Shown here: piece after piece, positions 1 through 6,467 of the stretch
Layout: every line of letters starts with the position of its first letter
Numbering within the stretch: position 1 is the stretch's first letter
From: Elusimicrobiota bacterium
Lineage (GTDB): Bacteria > Elusimicrobiota > Elusimicrobia > FEN-1173
Assembly (NCBI GenBank): GCA_003158755.1
Contig: PMLF01000154.1
Location: 1-6,497, forward strand
Reading direction: 5' to 3'
Length of the DNA stretch: 6,497 bases
The notes under the pieces: generated by a model
What the model was told of the DNA's origin: nothing
Database searches by the model: none
What the model saw: only the letters and a program-made list of their open reading frames with translations
Program-made: the position numbers and the translations under genes

Positions 1-809
1 TTGATGTCTTGGATCTTGTTTTTAGCGGCGGCTTTGTCTTTGAACGAAGCGTCTTTGGGCGCTTGCACCAGGATGTGCCGCGCGCGGACTTTTTCGCCCG
101 TTTGCGCCGAGAAGTAGTGGGCCAGTTCCCCCAGGTCCCCCGAATCCGCGTCGACCGCCGTTTTTCCCTGCATGACTTTGAGGACTTTGTCGAACAAGGA
201 CTTGGTCTCGTCCTCTGACGGTGATTTGACTTTCGAACGCACCTCCGACTGGGTCAGCTGGTTGGCGAGGAGCTGGTCCTTGATGCGGTCTTCGAATTTC
301 TTTTCCGACAAACCTTCTTTGCCCAACTGTTCCGAGAAATGCCCGGCGGCTTCGCGGACGGCGGCAGGGTTCGTCGTTTCCAATTCCTTCCAGGCGACGG
401 TGAGGTCCGGTCCTTCCCCCTGGGCTTCGGGGCCCTTGGACGCCATCTGGCGGTCGACGATCTTTTGCAAGGCTTGTCGGCCCTCCGGAGAAAGGAACCG
501 GGCCTTCACCTGGAGCATCCCCACTTCCAGGTCCCGTTGGCCGACCTTAAGCTTGCGCTTCTTGGCTTCCTGGAGCAGGAGCTTTTGGTCGATGAGGTTG
601 TCGAGGAGCTTCTTCTTGTTCTCCCGCCGGACATCGTCCGAGACTTTTTCCGGCATGTCGGCCGTCATGGCCGCGTAAGTCTTTTCAAACTCCGACTGGA
701 GGATCGGTTCGCCGTTCACGACGGCGAGGGAGCGGTTGACCACTTCGGACGCCGGAAGGGAGGCCGCGAGAAGCAGGGACGAAATGAGAAGTGAGCAGAA
801 ACGTTTCAA
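1..809 (-). CDS. SurA-like periplasmic peptidyl-prolyl isomerase/chaperone, 3' end cut by the window edge
   Basis: Probable secreted foldase that chaperones envelope or outer-membrane proteins. The 269 visible residues begin with a signal peptide (KR followed by a hydrophobic run, residues 4-19, likely cleaved after LPAS at about 21). A SurA-N-type helical region follows: AVVNGEPILQSEFE at 29-42, then LLDNLIDQKLLLQEA at 68-82 and FEDRIKDQLLANQL at 172-185. A parvulin domain opens at 243 with ARHILV, the usual first strand with its active-site-region His, and the gene then leaves the window. The start is TTG at 809: it is the first possible start after an in-frame stop, it has AGGAGG 5 nt upstream, and the next ATG would remove the signal peptide. 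It starts 9 nt after the lipoprotein foldase gene. Residues about 106-150 look like an insertion relative to the usual SurA-N fold. Whether one or two parvulin domains follow cannot be seen. Confidence 0.88.
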   Translation of the reverse strand, partial: MKRFCSLLISSLLLAASLPASEVVNRSLAVVNGEPILQSEFEKTYAAMTADMPEKVSDDVRRENKKKLLDNLIDQKLLLQEAKKRKLKVGQRDLEVGMLQVKARFLSPEGRQALQKIVDRQMASKGPEAQGEGPDLTVAWKELETTNPAAVREAAGHFSEQLGKEGLSEKKFEDRIKDQLLANQLTQSEVRSKVKSPSEDETKSLFDKVLKVMQGKTAVDADSGDLGELAHYFSAQTGEKVRARHILVQAPKDASFKDKAAAKNKIQDI

Positions 810-814
810 GACAG

Positions 815-820
815 CCTCCT
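815..820 (-). promoter_or_regulatory. Ribosome binding site AGGAGG that decides the TTG start
   Basis: AGGAGG reads on the minus strand 5 nt before the TTG at 809. Its first two bases are also the last two bases of the TAG stop codon of the preceding gene (TAGGAGG), so a ribosome terminating on the upstream gene sits on the next initiation site. This supports TTG as the true start and suggests translational coupling of the two foldases. Confidence 0.85.
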
Positions 821-1670
821 ATTTACCGACGACAGGTGTTAAAGTTTTTCCGGTTTTTTCCAGGACCGCGGCGTCCGTGGTGACGGAATGCCGTTTCCGG
901 GCGTCCGCGAGCCACGCCTGGAACTTCTGGTTCTCCAGCATGGCGCGGATGGACCGTTCGATTTCCGCCAGGGGATGCGAAGACAGCGGGCGCTCCCCGG
1001 TTTTCTTGATCAGGTGGTAGCCGTAGGGGCTGGCCACCGGTCCGGTGATTTCACCGGTCTTCAAATCGAACAACGCCTTCTCGAAAGCCGGGTCCAGGCT
1101 TCCCCGTGTCAGGTAACCCAAGTCGCCCCCGTTTTTGCCGGTGGGGTCCTCCGAATTCTGTTTGGCCAGCGTCTCGAAGGATTCTCCCTTGTCGATACGG
1201 ACGCGGAGGTCCTTGGCCTTGGCCTCGTCGGAAACCAGGATGTGGGACGCCTTCACCTCTTTTTCCGCGCCCCAGGCCATCTTGACGTCGCCGTCGGTGA
1301 CTTTCAAAGGACCCTGCCTCAGGTCTCTCAGGAAGTCGCCCACCAGGAGCCGGTCCCGGGCGTCCTGTCGCTGGCGCTGGAATTCCGCTTCCATCTCCTC
1401 CAGCTTTTTCTTGGTATCGGGGCGGGACGCCACGGCCGAACTTTCGGCCTCGTTGAGCACCACTTTTCGCCGGATGAGGAGTTCCAGCAGTTCTTTCTTG
1501 CCCGCCGGGGTGTGGAGGTATTCGTTGCCGGGGGGCGTCGAATCCAGTTCCCGCGTGAACTCCGCGAGGGTGATGGGTTTCGCGTCCACGCGGGCGAGGA
1601 CGGGACCGGTGTCGCGGCCGCAGGCGGCCGCCAATAAAGGAACTATAAGGAGGAATGTTCGTCGGGACAT
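819..1670 (-). CDS. Parvulin-type (PpiC/PrsA-like) peptidyl-prolyl isomerase lipoprotein
   Basis: Predicted membrane-anchored foldase of the periplasm, catalysing cis-trans isomerisation of prolyl bonds. It has 283 residues. The N-terminus MSRRTFLLIVPLLAAAC-G is a lipoprotein signal, with Cys17 as the likely lipidated residue; Ala rather than Leu at -3 is acceptable but not ideal. A SurA-N-like segment follows (VLARVDAKPITLAEFTREL at 24-42, LLELLIRRKVVLNEA at 61-75), then a charged, probably helical stretch (86-118). The parvulin domain spans about 139-224, with ASHILV (141-146), SEDPTGKNGGDLGYL (173-187), F196 and YGYHLI (216-221), so both conserved His positions are present. A C-terminal helical tail (about 233-260) follows. 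It begins 15 nt after the mfd stop. The ATG has no Shine-Dalgarno site, but an in-frame TAA upstream leaves no alternative longer start. It may be a paralogue of the adjacent SurA-like protein. Confidence 0.92.
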   Translation of the reverse strand: MSRRTFLLIVPLLAAACGRDTGPVLARVDAKPITLAEFTRELDSTPPGNEYLHTPAGKKELLELLIRRKVVLNEAESSAVASRPDTKKKLEEMEAEFQRQRQDARDRLLVGDFLRDLRQGPLKVTDGDVKMAWGAEKEVKASHILVSDEAKAKDLRVRIDKGESFETLAKQNSEDPTGKNGGDLGYLTRGSLDPAFEKALFDLKTGEITGPVASPYGYHLIKKTGERPLSSHPLAEIERSIRAMLENQKFQAWLADARKRHSVTTDAAVLEKTGKTLTPVVGK

Positions 1671-1690
1671 GGCGGCGACTTTATATTATT
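1671..1690 (-). promoter_or_regulatory. AT-rich mfd/foldase junction with a possible -10 element
   Basis: The junction reads AATAATATAAAG on the minus strand, unusually AT-rich for this sequence, and includes TATAAA at 1685-1680, only 9 nt before the ATG of the lipoprotein gene. A weak -35-like TTGTCT lies at 1706-1701 with a short 15-nt spacer. No Shine-Dalgarno site precedes the ATG. An internal promoter giving a nearly leaderless transcript is possible, but an ordinary AT-rich stop/start junction is equally likely. Confidence 0.25.
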
Positions 1691-4600
1691 CGCCCCACGA
1701 AGACAAGACGTCTTCGGCGGCGCTTAACGGCCCTTCCGCGAAGGGGCCCGCGAGCCGCATTCCGTCGGGCGGACCGGGCAGGAAGGTCATCCGGGAGGCG
1801 AATTTCTTCAGCAGCCGGGCCGGCAAATCCGGCGGGACTTTCGCCCCCGGCGCCAGCCGAAGCTCCAGGTCGTCTCCTTGGATTCCGATGTGGACCACGT
1901 CGTGCCGTTTCGCCATGTTTCTCAAATGGGCAACGCGAAAAAGTTCTTCCACTGGCGGGGGCAGTTTTCCGCAGCGGTCCTCCAATTCTTCCCGCAAAGA
2001 CCGGAGCCCGGACGGCGGCGCGTCCAGGAGCCGCTTGTAGAAGGCGACCCGCTCCGCTTCCGACGGCAGGACCTCCTCCGGCAGGAAGGCCGACACCGGC
2101 AGTTCCAGCACGGGGTCCCGCTCGGGGCTCTTGGCCGGGCGATGGTCCCGCTGCCGCTCGATCTCCTCGGCCAAGAGCCTTCCATATAGGTCCACGCCCA
2201 CCGCGTTCACGAATCCGTGCTGCTGGGGGCCGAGGAGGTTCCCGGCGCCTCGGATCTCCAGGTCCCTCAGGGCCAGCTTGAAGCCCGAGCCCAGGGAGGC
2301 GAACTCCTTCAAGGCGGTCAGCCGTTTCTGCGCTTCATCGGTAAGGGAGACGCCGGGGGAATGGAAGAGGAAACAGAAGGCCTTGCGTTTCTCGCGCCCC
2401 ACGCGACCGCGCAACTGGTAGAGCTGGGCCAGGCCGAAGTCCTCGGCCTCCTCGACGATGAGCGTGTTCACCGACGGGATGTCCAAGCCCGACTCGATGA
2501 TGCTGGTGGCCATGAGAAGGTCGAATTTTTTCTCCATGAAATCCCACATGGTTTTTTCCAGGGCGGGTCCGGCCATCTGTCCGTGGGCGACGACCACGCG
2601 GGGGGTGAGGCCGTGGTCTTTCAGCGTGTTTTCCAGCCACGCCTTGCGCGCGTCGATGGTGCCCACCCGGTTGTGGACGTAGAACACCTGCCCGCCCCGC
2701 CGCAGCTCATTCTCGACGGCCGCCAGGATCACTTTCTCGTCCAGGGGCCCCACGTGGGTGGAAATGGGGAGCCGCCCTTCGGGCGGCGATTCGATAATGG
2801 AAAGGCCTTTGAGTCCTCCGATGGCCGCCCCGAGCGTCCGCGGGATGGGCGTGGCGGAAAGCGCCAAAACGTCCAAGGCGTCGCGGAAGGCCTGGATGCG
2901 CTCCTTCTGCTTGACGCCGAAGCGGTGCTCCTCGTCGATGATCACCAAGCCCAGATCCTTGAATTTCACGTCGGCGGACAAGAGACGATGGGTTCCCACC
3001 ACCACGTCCACCGTGCCGCTCTTGAGCCCTTCCAAAACTTTTTTCTCTTCAGACGGAGGCGTGAAGCGGGTGAGGGACGCCGTCCGCACGGGGAAGTCGG
3101 CGAAACGGTCCCTTAAGTTTCGGCCGTGCTGCTCGGCCAAAATGGTGGTGGGCGCCAGGAAGGCCGCTTGCTTGCCGCCGCTCACGGCTTTCATGGCGGC
3201 GCGCAGGGCCACCTCGGTTTTGCCGTAGCCCACGTCGCCGCAGACGAGGCGGTCCATGGGCCGGGGGGATTCCATATCCGTCTTCACTTCGGCGATGGCC
3301 CGGGCTTGGTCGGCCGTGAGCTCGTAGAGGAACTCCTCGGCGAACTCCCGCTCCATGGCCGTGTCCGGCGGGTAGGCGACTCCCGGGGCGGAGGCGCGGC
3401 GGGCGGCGTGGTCCAAAAGTTCCGCGGCCAACTCGGCCACCGCCGCTTGGACGTTTTCCTTGGACCGTTCCCAAGCCGCGGTGTCGAGGGAAGAGAGCCT
3501 CGGACGTTTTCCCTCGGCGCCGATGTATTTTTGGACCTGCCGGAACTCGAAGAGGGGAACCAGCACCCGGTCGCCGCCCTTATATTCCAGGCGAAGGTAG
3601 TCGGCCTCGACGCCGCCGGTTTCGACCCGCGAGAGGCCCGTGTAACGGCCGATGCCGAACCGCTCGTGAACGACGTAATCGCCGGTCTTGAGTTCGCCGA
3701 TGCCGGCCAACGCTTCCCCGCCGGAGAATTTGGGAAGGCGCCAGCGCCGGCGGGCCCGGGCGAAAATTTCGTTGTTGGAGAGAACCGCCAACTTCTCCGA
3801 AGGTTCCAGGAACCCCCGCTGCAAATCGCCCCGGATGAAAGCGATGCGGCCGTCGTCCATCCGTTCCGCCAGGGACCGGTCCGCGGCCAGGAGGATATCC
3901 TCCAACCGTTCCTCTTCTCCCGCCGTATGGCAGAAGAGGGCCGCGCGCCCGCCGTCGGCGATCCAGGTTTTGAGGAAGGACGCCAACTCTTTCCCGGCGT
4001 TTTCGGGCGGACCCAAAGGCGGAGGAGGGAGTAATCCTGCTTCTTCGTCGGCGGGTTCCAAAATCGCCGCTGTAATGCTTACCCGGGGAAGAGGCAATCC
4101 ATCGATCGGGGAGAAATCCACCAAGTTATCGTCGGGGTCCAAATAGTCCGGCAAAAAGGCGGGGGTGGACGAAGGATTCAGCGACGCCGGTCGGACCTCC
4201 AACCGGTCCCTGGGTTCCGCCGACCGCTGGGTCCCCAAATCGATCTCCCGGATCGATTCGATCTTGTCGAAAGGCCAGAGGAGCCGCGCCGGAATTTCCC
4301 ATCCCGGAGACCAAAGGTCCAGCACCTCGCCCCGGACCGAAAACTCCCCCGGTTTTTCAGTCGAGTCCGCCCGTTCGTAGCCGTGGGTCGAAAGATGGAG
4401 GACGAAGTCGTCCCGGTCCATCCGGTCCCCGAGGCGCAAAGTTCGGTGGGCGCCGAGGAATTCATCGAGGGTGGGAAGGGGGGCGCCGAAGTGTTCGCGG
4501 GAGACGGTGAGGAAAGGGACGGCACCGCCCGACCAGTCGGAGAGGGCCGAAACCTTGGCGTCCATTTCCTCCTCGGAGAAATGGACGGCCACCGGAGCCG

Positions 4601-4766
4601 AGGCCCCTTTCCAGCGCGCCAAGGCGTTTAAGTCGTCGGCAAGAACCCTCGCCGCGTCGTCGTCGGCCGCGGCAATGACGGCCCGCCCCAGCCTTTTTTG
4701 GTTTTTGAGCGCCCACCAAGCCCCCCCGCCGGCCAGACCGCCGACGCGCGCGGGGAGCCCGGTCAT
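1686..4766 (-). CDS. mfd: Transcription-repair coupling factor Mfd
   Basis: Superfamily 2 translocase that displaces RNA polymerase stalled at DNA lesions and recruits UvrA. It has 1026 residues, against about 1148 in E. coli. The N-terminal UvrB-homology region (about 7-195) has GEFSVRGEVLDLWSP at 140-154 and IESIREIDLGTQRS at 169-182. The RNA-polymerase-interacting domain is at about 360-416 (GDYVVHERFGIGRYTGL). The motor has Walker A GDVGYGKTE (510-518, Lys516), GTHRLL (591-596), DEEH (611-614), SATPIPRTL (637-645), HGQM (728-731), TSIIESGLDIP (754-764) and QLRGRVGR (784-791). The RecG-like translocation motif is at about 820-846 (LALRDLEIRGAGNLLG) and a D7-like C-terminal domain at about 885-985. 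An open frame continues 93 residues further upstream, but that part lies inside the methyltransferase gene and is Arg/Pro-rich shadow; the ATG at 4766 overlaps the preceding stop as ATGA and begins the expected GGLAGGGAWWAL motif. Residues 183-350 are about 95 residues shorter than I recall for E. coli. Confidence 0.97.
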   Translation of the reverse strand: MTGLPARVGGLAGGGAWWALKNQKRLGRAVIAAADDDAARVLADDLNALARWKGASAPVAVHFSEEEMDAKVSALSDWSGGAVPFLTVSREHFGAPLPTLDEFLGAHRTLRLGDRMDRDDFVLHLSTHGYERADSTEKPGEFSVRGEVLDLWSPGWEIPARLLWPFDKIESIREIDLGTQRSAEPRDRLEVRPASLNPSSTPAFLPDYLDPDDNLVDFSPIDGLPLPRVSITAAILEPADEEAGLLPPPPLGPPENAGKELASFLKTWIADGGRAALFCHTAGEEERLEDILLAADRSLAERMDDGRIAFIRGDLQRGFLEPSEKLAVLSNNEIFARARRRWRLPKFSGGEALAGIGELKTGDYVVHERFGIGRYTGLSRVETGGVEADYLRLEYKGGDRVLVPLFEFRQVQKYIGAEGKRPRLSSLDTAAWERSKENVQAAVAELAAELLDHAARRASAPGVAYPPDTAMEREFAEEFLYELTADQARAIAEVKTDMESPRPMDRLVCGDVGYGKTEVALRAAMKAVSGGKQAAFLAPTTILAEQHGRNLRDRFADFPVRTASLTRFTPPSEEKKVLEGLKSGTVDVVVGTHRLLSADVKFKDLGLVIIDEEHRFGVKQKERIQAFRDALDVLALSATPIPRTLGAAIGGLKGLSIIESPPEGRLPISTHVGPLDEKVILAAVENELRRGGQVFYVHNRVGTIDARKAWLENTLKDHGLTPRVVVAHGQMAGPALEKTMWDFMEKKFDLLMATSIIESGLDIPSVNTLIVEEAEDFGLAQLYQLRGRVGREKRKAFCFLFHSPGVSLTDEAQKRLTALKEFASLGSGFKLALRDLEIRGAGNLLGPQQHGFVNAVGVDLYGRLLAEEIERQRDHRPAKSPERDPVLELPVSAFLPEEVLPSEAERVAFYKRLLDAPPSGLRSLREELEDRCGKLPPPVEELFRVAHLRNMAKRHDVVHIGIQGDDLELRLAPGAKVPPDLPARLLKKFASRMTFLPGPPDGMRLAGPFAEGPLSAAEDVLSSWGE
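4763..4766 (-). other. ATGA stop-start overlap coupling the methyltransferase gene and mfd
   Basis: On the minus strand ATGA holds the mfd start codon (4766-4764) and the methyltransferase stop TGA (4765-4763). No recognisable Shine-Dalgarno sequence lies in the preceding 20 bases, so mfd translation probably depends on re-initiation by ribosomes finishing the upstream gene. Confidence 0.8.
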
Positions 4767-6142
4767 TTGCGGAACAAGCTCACGCTCTCGACGTGGGCGG
4801 TTTGGGGGAAGAGGTCGACGGGGACGCTGGAGGCCAGCTTCCAACCGCCCGTGGAAAGGAAGTGGGCGTCGCGGGCCAGGGTGGCCGGGTCGCAGGAGAC
4901 GTAGACAATTTTTTTTGGCGCCAGGCGCATGACGGCTTTGAGCACTTTCGGGTCGCAACCGGCGCGCGGGGGGTCCAAGAGGACGACGAGGGGGTGACCT
5001 TCCATATCTTGCCGGGGGTGGCGGCGCGCCAGGGCGTCTTCGCACGTGGCGGCGATGAACCGGATGTTCGTTACGGCGTTCAGCCCGGCCGCTTCAATGC
5101 CGTCCCTCACCGCCTGGTGGTTCTCCTCGACGGCCCACACGCGGCGGACCTTGGGGGCCAGCATCATCCCCATAGCGCCCACGCCGGAGTAGAGCTCCAG
5201 CACGTTGTCTTGCGCCGAGGGGTCGGCCAAGGCCGCTGCCCGGGCGTAGAGCTTCTCCGCCTGGGCGTGGTTCACTTGAAAAAAAGTTCCGGGCGAAAGG
5301 CGGAAGCGGAGGTCCGCGATGAAATCTTCCAGGAAGGGCCGTCCTCCGAGAGACCTCCAGTTCAGCCCCAACACGACGTTCCCAGGTTTGGGATTCACGT
5401 TGAGGAAGACGCTCTTCACCACCGGCACCCGCCGCATGAGTTCTTGGGCGAAGGCGGAGCCTTTCGGAAAACCGGCGTCCCGGGCCACCAAGGCCAGCAT
5501 CAATTCTCCGTCGGCGCTTTCACGAAGGTAGAGGTGCCTCAGCCAGCCGCGGTCTTCGCGCGGTTCGTAAACGGAAACGTTCTGCCGGTTGAGCCATTCC
5601 AGGGCGGCGCGGACCGCGGCCACCTGCCGTTCGCTTTGGACGAGGCAGTCGTCGAAGGGGATGACCGTATGACTTTCGGGGGCGTAGAATCCCGCCGCGA
5701 TCCGTCCGGCGGCGGTCCGCACGACGGGGATCTGGACCTTGTTCCGATACCGGAAGGGGGATTCGGAGCCGACGATCTCTTCCACGTTCGGCGAGGCGAT
5801 CTTGCCGATCCGCTGGAACGATTCGATCAGGAGGTTTCGCTTCGAACGTTTTTGGGCGTCGTAGGAAAGGTGCTGCCAGGCGCACCCGCCGCAGACGGTC
5901 GCCGGGTCGGCGCCCGGACGAAAAAAGAGGGGACAGGGAGGCTCCACGCGGTCGGGTGAGGAGGATGAGACGGAGGCGATCCAAGCTCGGGAGAAATTCT
6001 TCTTCTCTTCCCTCCGGCCGGGGCAGACGCGGTCGCCCGCGGCGCCGAAGGGGACGAAGACGGTTTTACCGTTTTCCCGCCCCACCGCGTCGCCGCCCAG
6101 GGCCAGTCGTTCCAAGAGGATTTCCGTCGGATGGGGTGGCAT
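4763..6142 (-). CDS. rlmD: RlmD/RumA-family 23S rRNA (uracil-C5)-methyltransferase with 4Fe-4S cluster motif
   Basis: SAM-dependent enzyme expected to make 5-methyluridine in 23S rRNA in the cytoplasm; 459 residues, close to family size. A TRAM RNA-binding domain is at about 5-60 (ALGGDAVGRENGKTVFVP). The iron-sulfur cysteines are Cys70, Cys84, Cys87 and Cys166 (CGGCAWQHLSY at 84-94, DDC at 164-166). The methyltransferase core has FFQVN (287-291), the SAM loop ELYSGVGAMG (316-325), LLDPPRAGC (388-396), the nucleophile Cys417 in SCDPATLARD, and the C-terminal HVESV with likely general base Glu451. All expected catalytic residues are present. The first cysteine is 13 residues from the second, wider than the 5 of E. 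coli RumA. The ATG is 4 nt after the DUF1805 stop, without a clear ribosome site, so coupling is likely. The exact target (U1939, U747, both, or a tRNA site as in TrmA-like relatives) cannot be decided from sequence; family assignment is firm, the symbol less so. Confidence 0.93.
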   Translation of the reverse strand: MPPHPTEILLERLALGGDAVGRENGKTVFVPFGAAGDRVCPGRREEKKNFSRAWIASVSSSSPDRVEPPCPLFFRPGADPATVCGGCAWQHLSYDAQKRSKRNLLIESFQRIGKIASPNVEEIVGSESPFRYRNKVQIPVVRTAAGRIAAGFYAPESHTVIPFDDCLVQSERQVAAVRAALEWLNRQNVSVYEPREDRGWLRHLYLRESADGELMLALVARDAGFPKGSAFAQELMRRVPVVKSVFLNVNPKPGNVVLGLNWRSLGGRPFLEDFIADLRFRLSPGTFFQVNHAQAEKLYARAAALADPSAQDNVLELYSGVGAMGMMLAPKVRRVWAVEENHQAVRDGIEAAGLNAVTNIRFIAATCEDALARRHPRQDMEGHPLVVLLDPPRAGCDPKVLKAVMRLAPKKIVYVSCDPATLARDAHFLSTGGWKLASSVPVDLFPQTAHVESVSLFRK

Positions 6143-6146
6143 CGGA

Positions 6147-6437
6147 TTAAGCTAATATCTCAAGGGCTTCCCGTCCGGTCATCCCGACGGCGACGCCCAA
6201 CCGGGCCGCGGCGACGCTCACTCCGGCGACCGGTTTTTCCAATAACTCGTCGATGGACTTCACGCCGCGCACCACGGCGGCGGCGACGCCCAGCTTGTCC
6301 GCCGTCGCCAAGTCCAGGTACCCGCACATGAGGAAGCCTTTTTGGCCCCGCGCCGCCACGAGGGGCGCGCCCGGCAGGTCGATCTCGTACCCGGTCGCCA
6401 CGTTGTTTTGGCCCAGCCGGATGTCTTGGGTTTTCAT
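6147..6437 (-). CDS. DUF1805 (YunC-like) small protein of unknown function
   Basis: A 96-residue soluble protein without signal peptide or membrane segment. The conserved DUF1805 features are visible: YEIDLPGAPLVAARGQKGFLMCGYLDLATADKLG (read as a beta strand, then GFLMCGYLD at 34-42), AAAVVRGVKSIDELLEKPVAGVS at 52-74 in two parts around RGVKSIDELL, and the C-terminal signature LGVAVGMTGREALEIL (80-95), which closely matches the GIKVGMSGREALLKL end of B. subtilis YunC as I recall it. The biochemical role of this family is not established to my knowledge; the lone Cys38 in the MCG motif is conserved in YunC and might matter functionally, which is inference. It is first in the visible run, with GAGGAG 4 nt before ATG and palindromic sequence upstream, and ends 4 nt before the methyltransferase start. 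Confidence 0.87.
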   Translation of the reverse strand: MKTQDIRLGQNNVATGYEIDLPGAPLVAARGQKGFLMCGYLDLATADKLGVAAAVVRGVKSIDELLEKPVAGVSVAAARLGVAVGMTGREALEILA

Positions 6438-6441
6438 GGGA

Positions 6442-6447
6442 CTCCTC
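6442..6447 (-). promoter_or_regulatory. Ribosome binding site GAGGAG for the DUF1805 gene
   Basis: GAGGAG on the minus strand lies 4 nt before the ATG at 6437 and fixes that start. It begins 2 nt after the end of a 6-bp hairpin (6450-6466). It is one of only two strong Shine-Dalgarno sites in the window. Confidence 0.75.
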
Positions 6448-6449
6448 GG

Positions 6450-6466
6450 GACGGGTATTTCCCGTC
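6450..6466. repeat. Short inverted repeat in the DUF1805 leader
   Basis: GACGGG (6450-6455) and CCCGTC (6461-6466) form a perfect 6-bp stem with a 5-nt AT loop. In the minus-strand transcript it ends 2 nt before the ribosome site of the DUF1805 gene. There is no T-run after it, so it is not a typical terminator; it could be a leader hairpin affecting translation or stability, or a remnant of the adjacent palindrome's unit. Confidence 0.55.
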
Positions 6467-6467
6467 G

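Noticed and set aside
888..1637. 249-residue plus-strand open frame opposite the lipoprotein foldase gene
   Set aside because: It is a GC-driven shadow; the minus-strand frame carries the lipobox and the complete parvulin motif set.
1698..1716. 7-bp inverted repeat (CGAAGAC / GTCTTCG) near the end of mfd as a terminator
   Set aside because: It lies inside the coding region, is not followed by a T-run on either strand, and the downstream foldase genes continue closely.
1731..1745. 6-bp inverted repeat CCCTTC / GAAGGG with a 3-nt loop
   Set aside because: It is within the mfd C-terminal codons, short, without a T-run, and expected by chance in GC-rich coding DNA.
3126..4034. 302-residue plus-strand open frame opposite mfd, with a similar one at 2217-3116
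   Set aside because: Both mirror the codon bias of mfd, lack recognisable motifs, and overlap conserved Mfd motor and RNA-polymerase-binding motifs on the other strand.
4767..5045. 93-residue upstream extension of the mfd frame
   Set aside because: The extra residues are Arg/Pro-rich, unlike Mfd, and lie within the C-terminal catalytic part of the methyltransferase gene. The ATG at 4766 gives the expected Mfd N-terminus.
4793..5959. 388-residue open frame on the plus strand opposite the methyltransferase gene
   Set aside because: It is antisense to a gene with full catalytic motifs, its composition is Gly/Arg/Val/His-rich as expected of a high-GC shadow, and no domain or ribosome site is recognisable.
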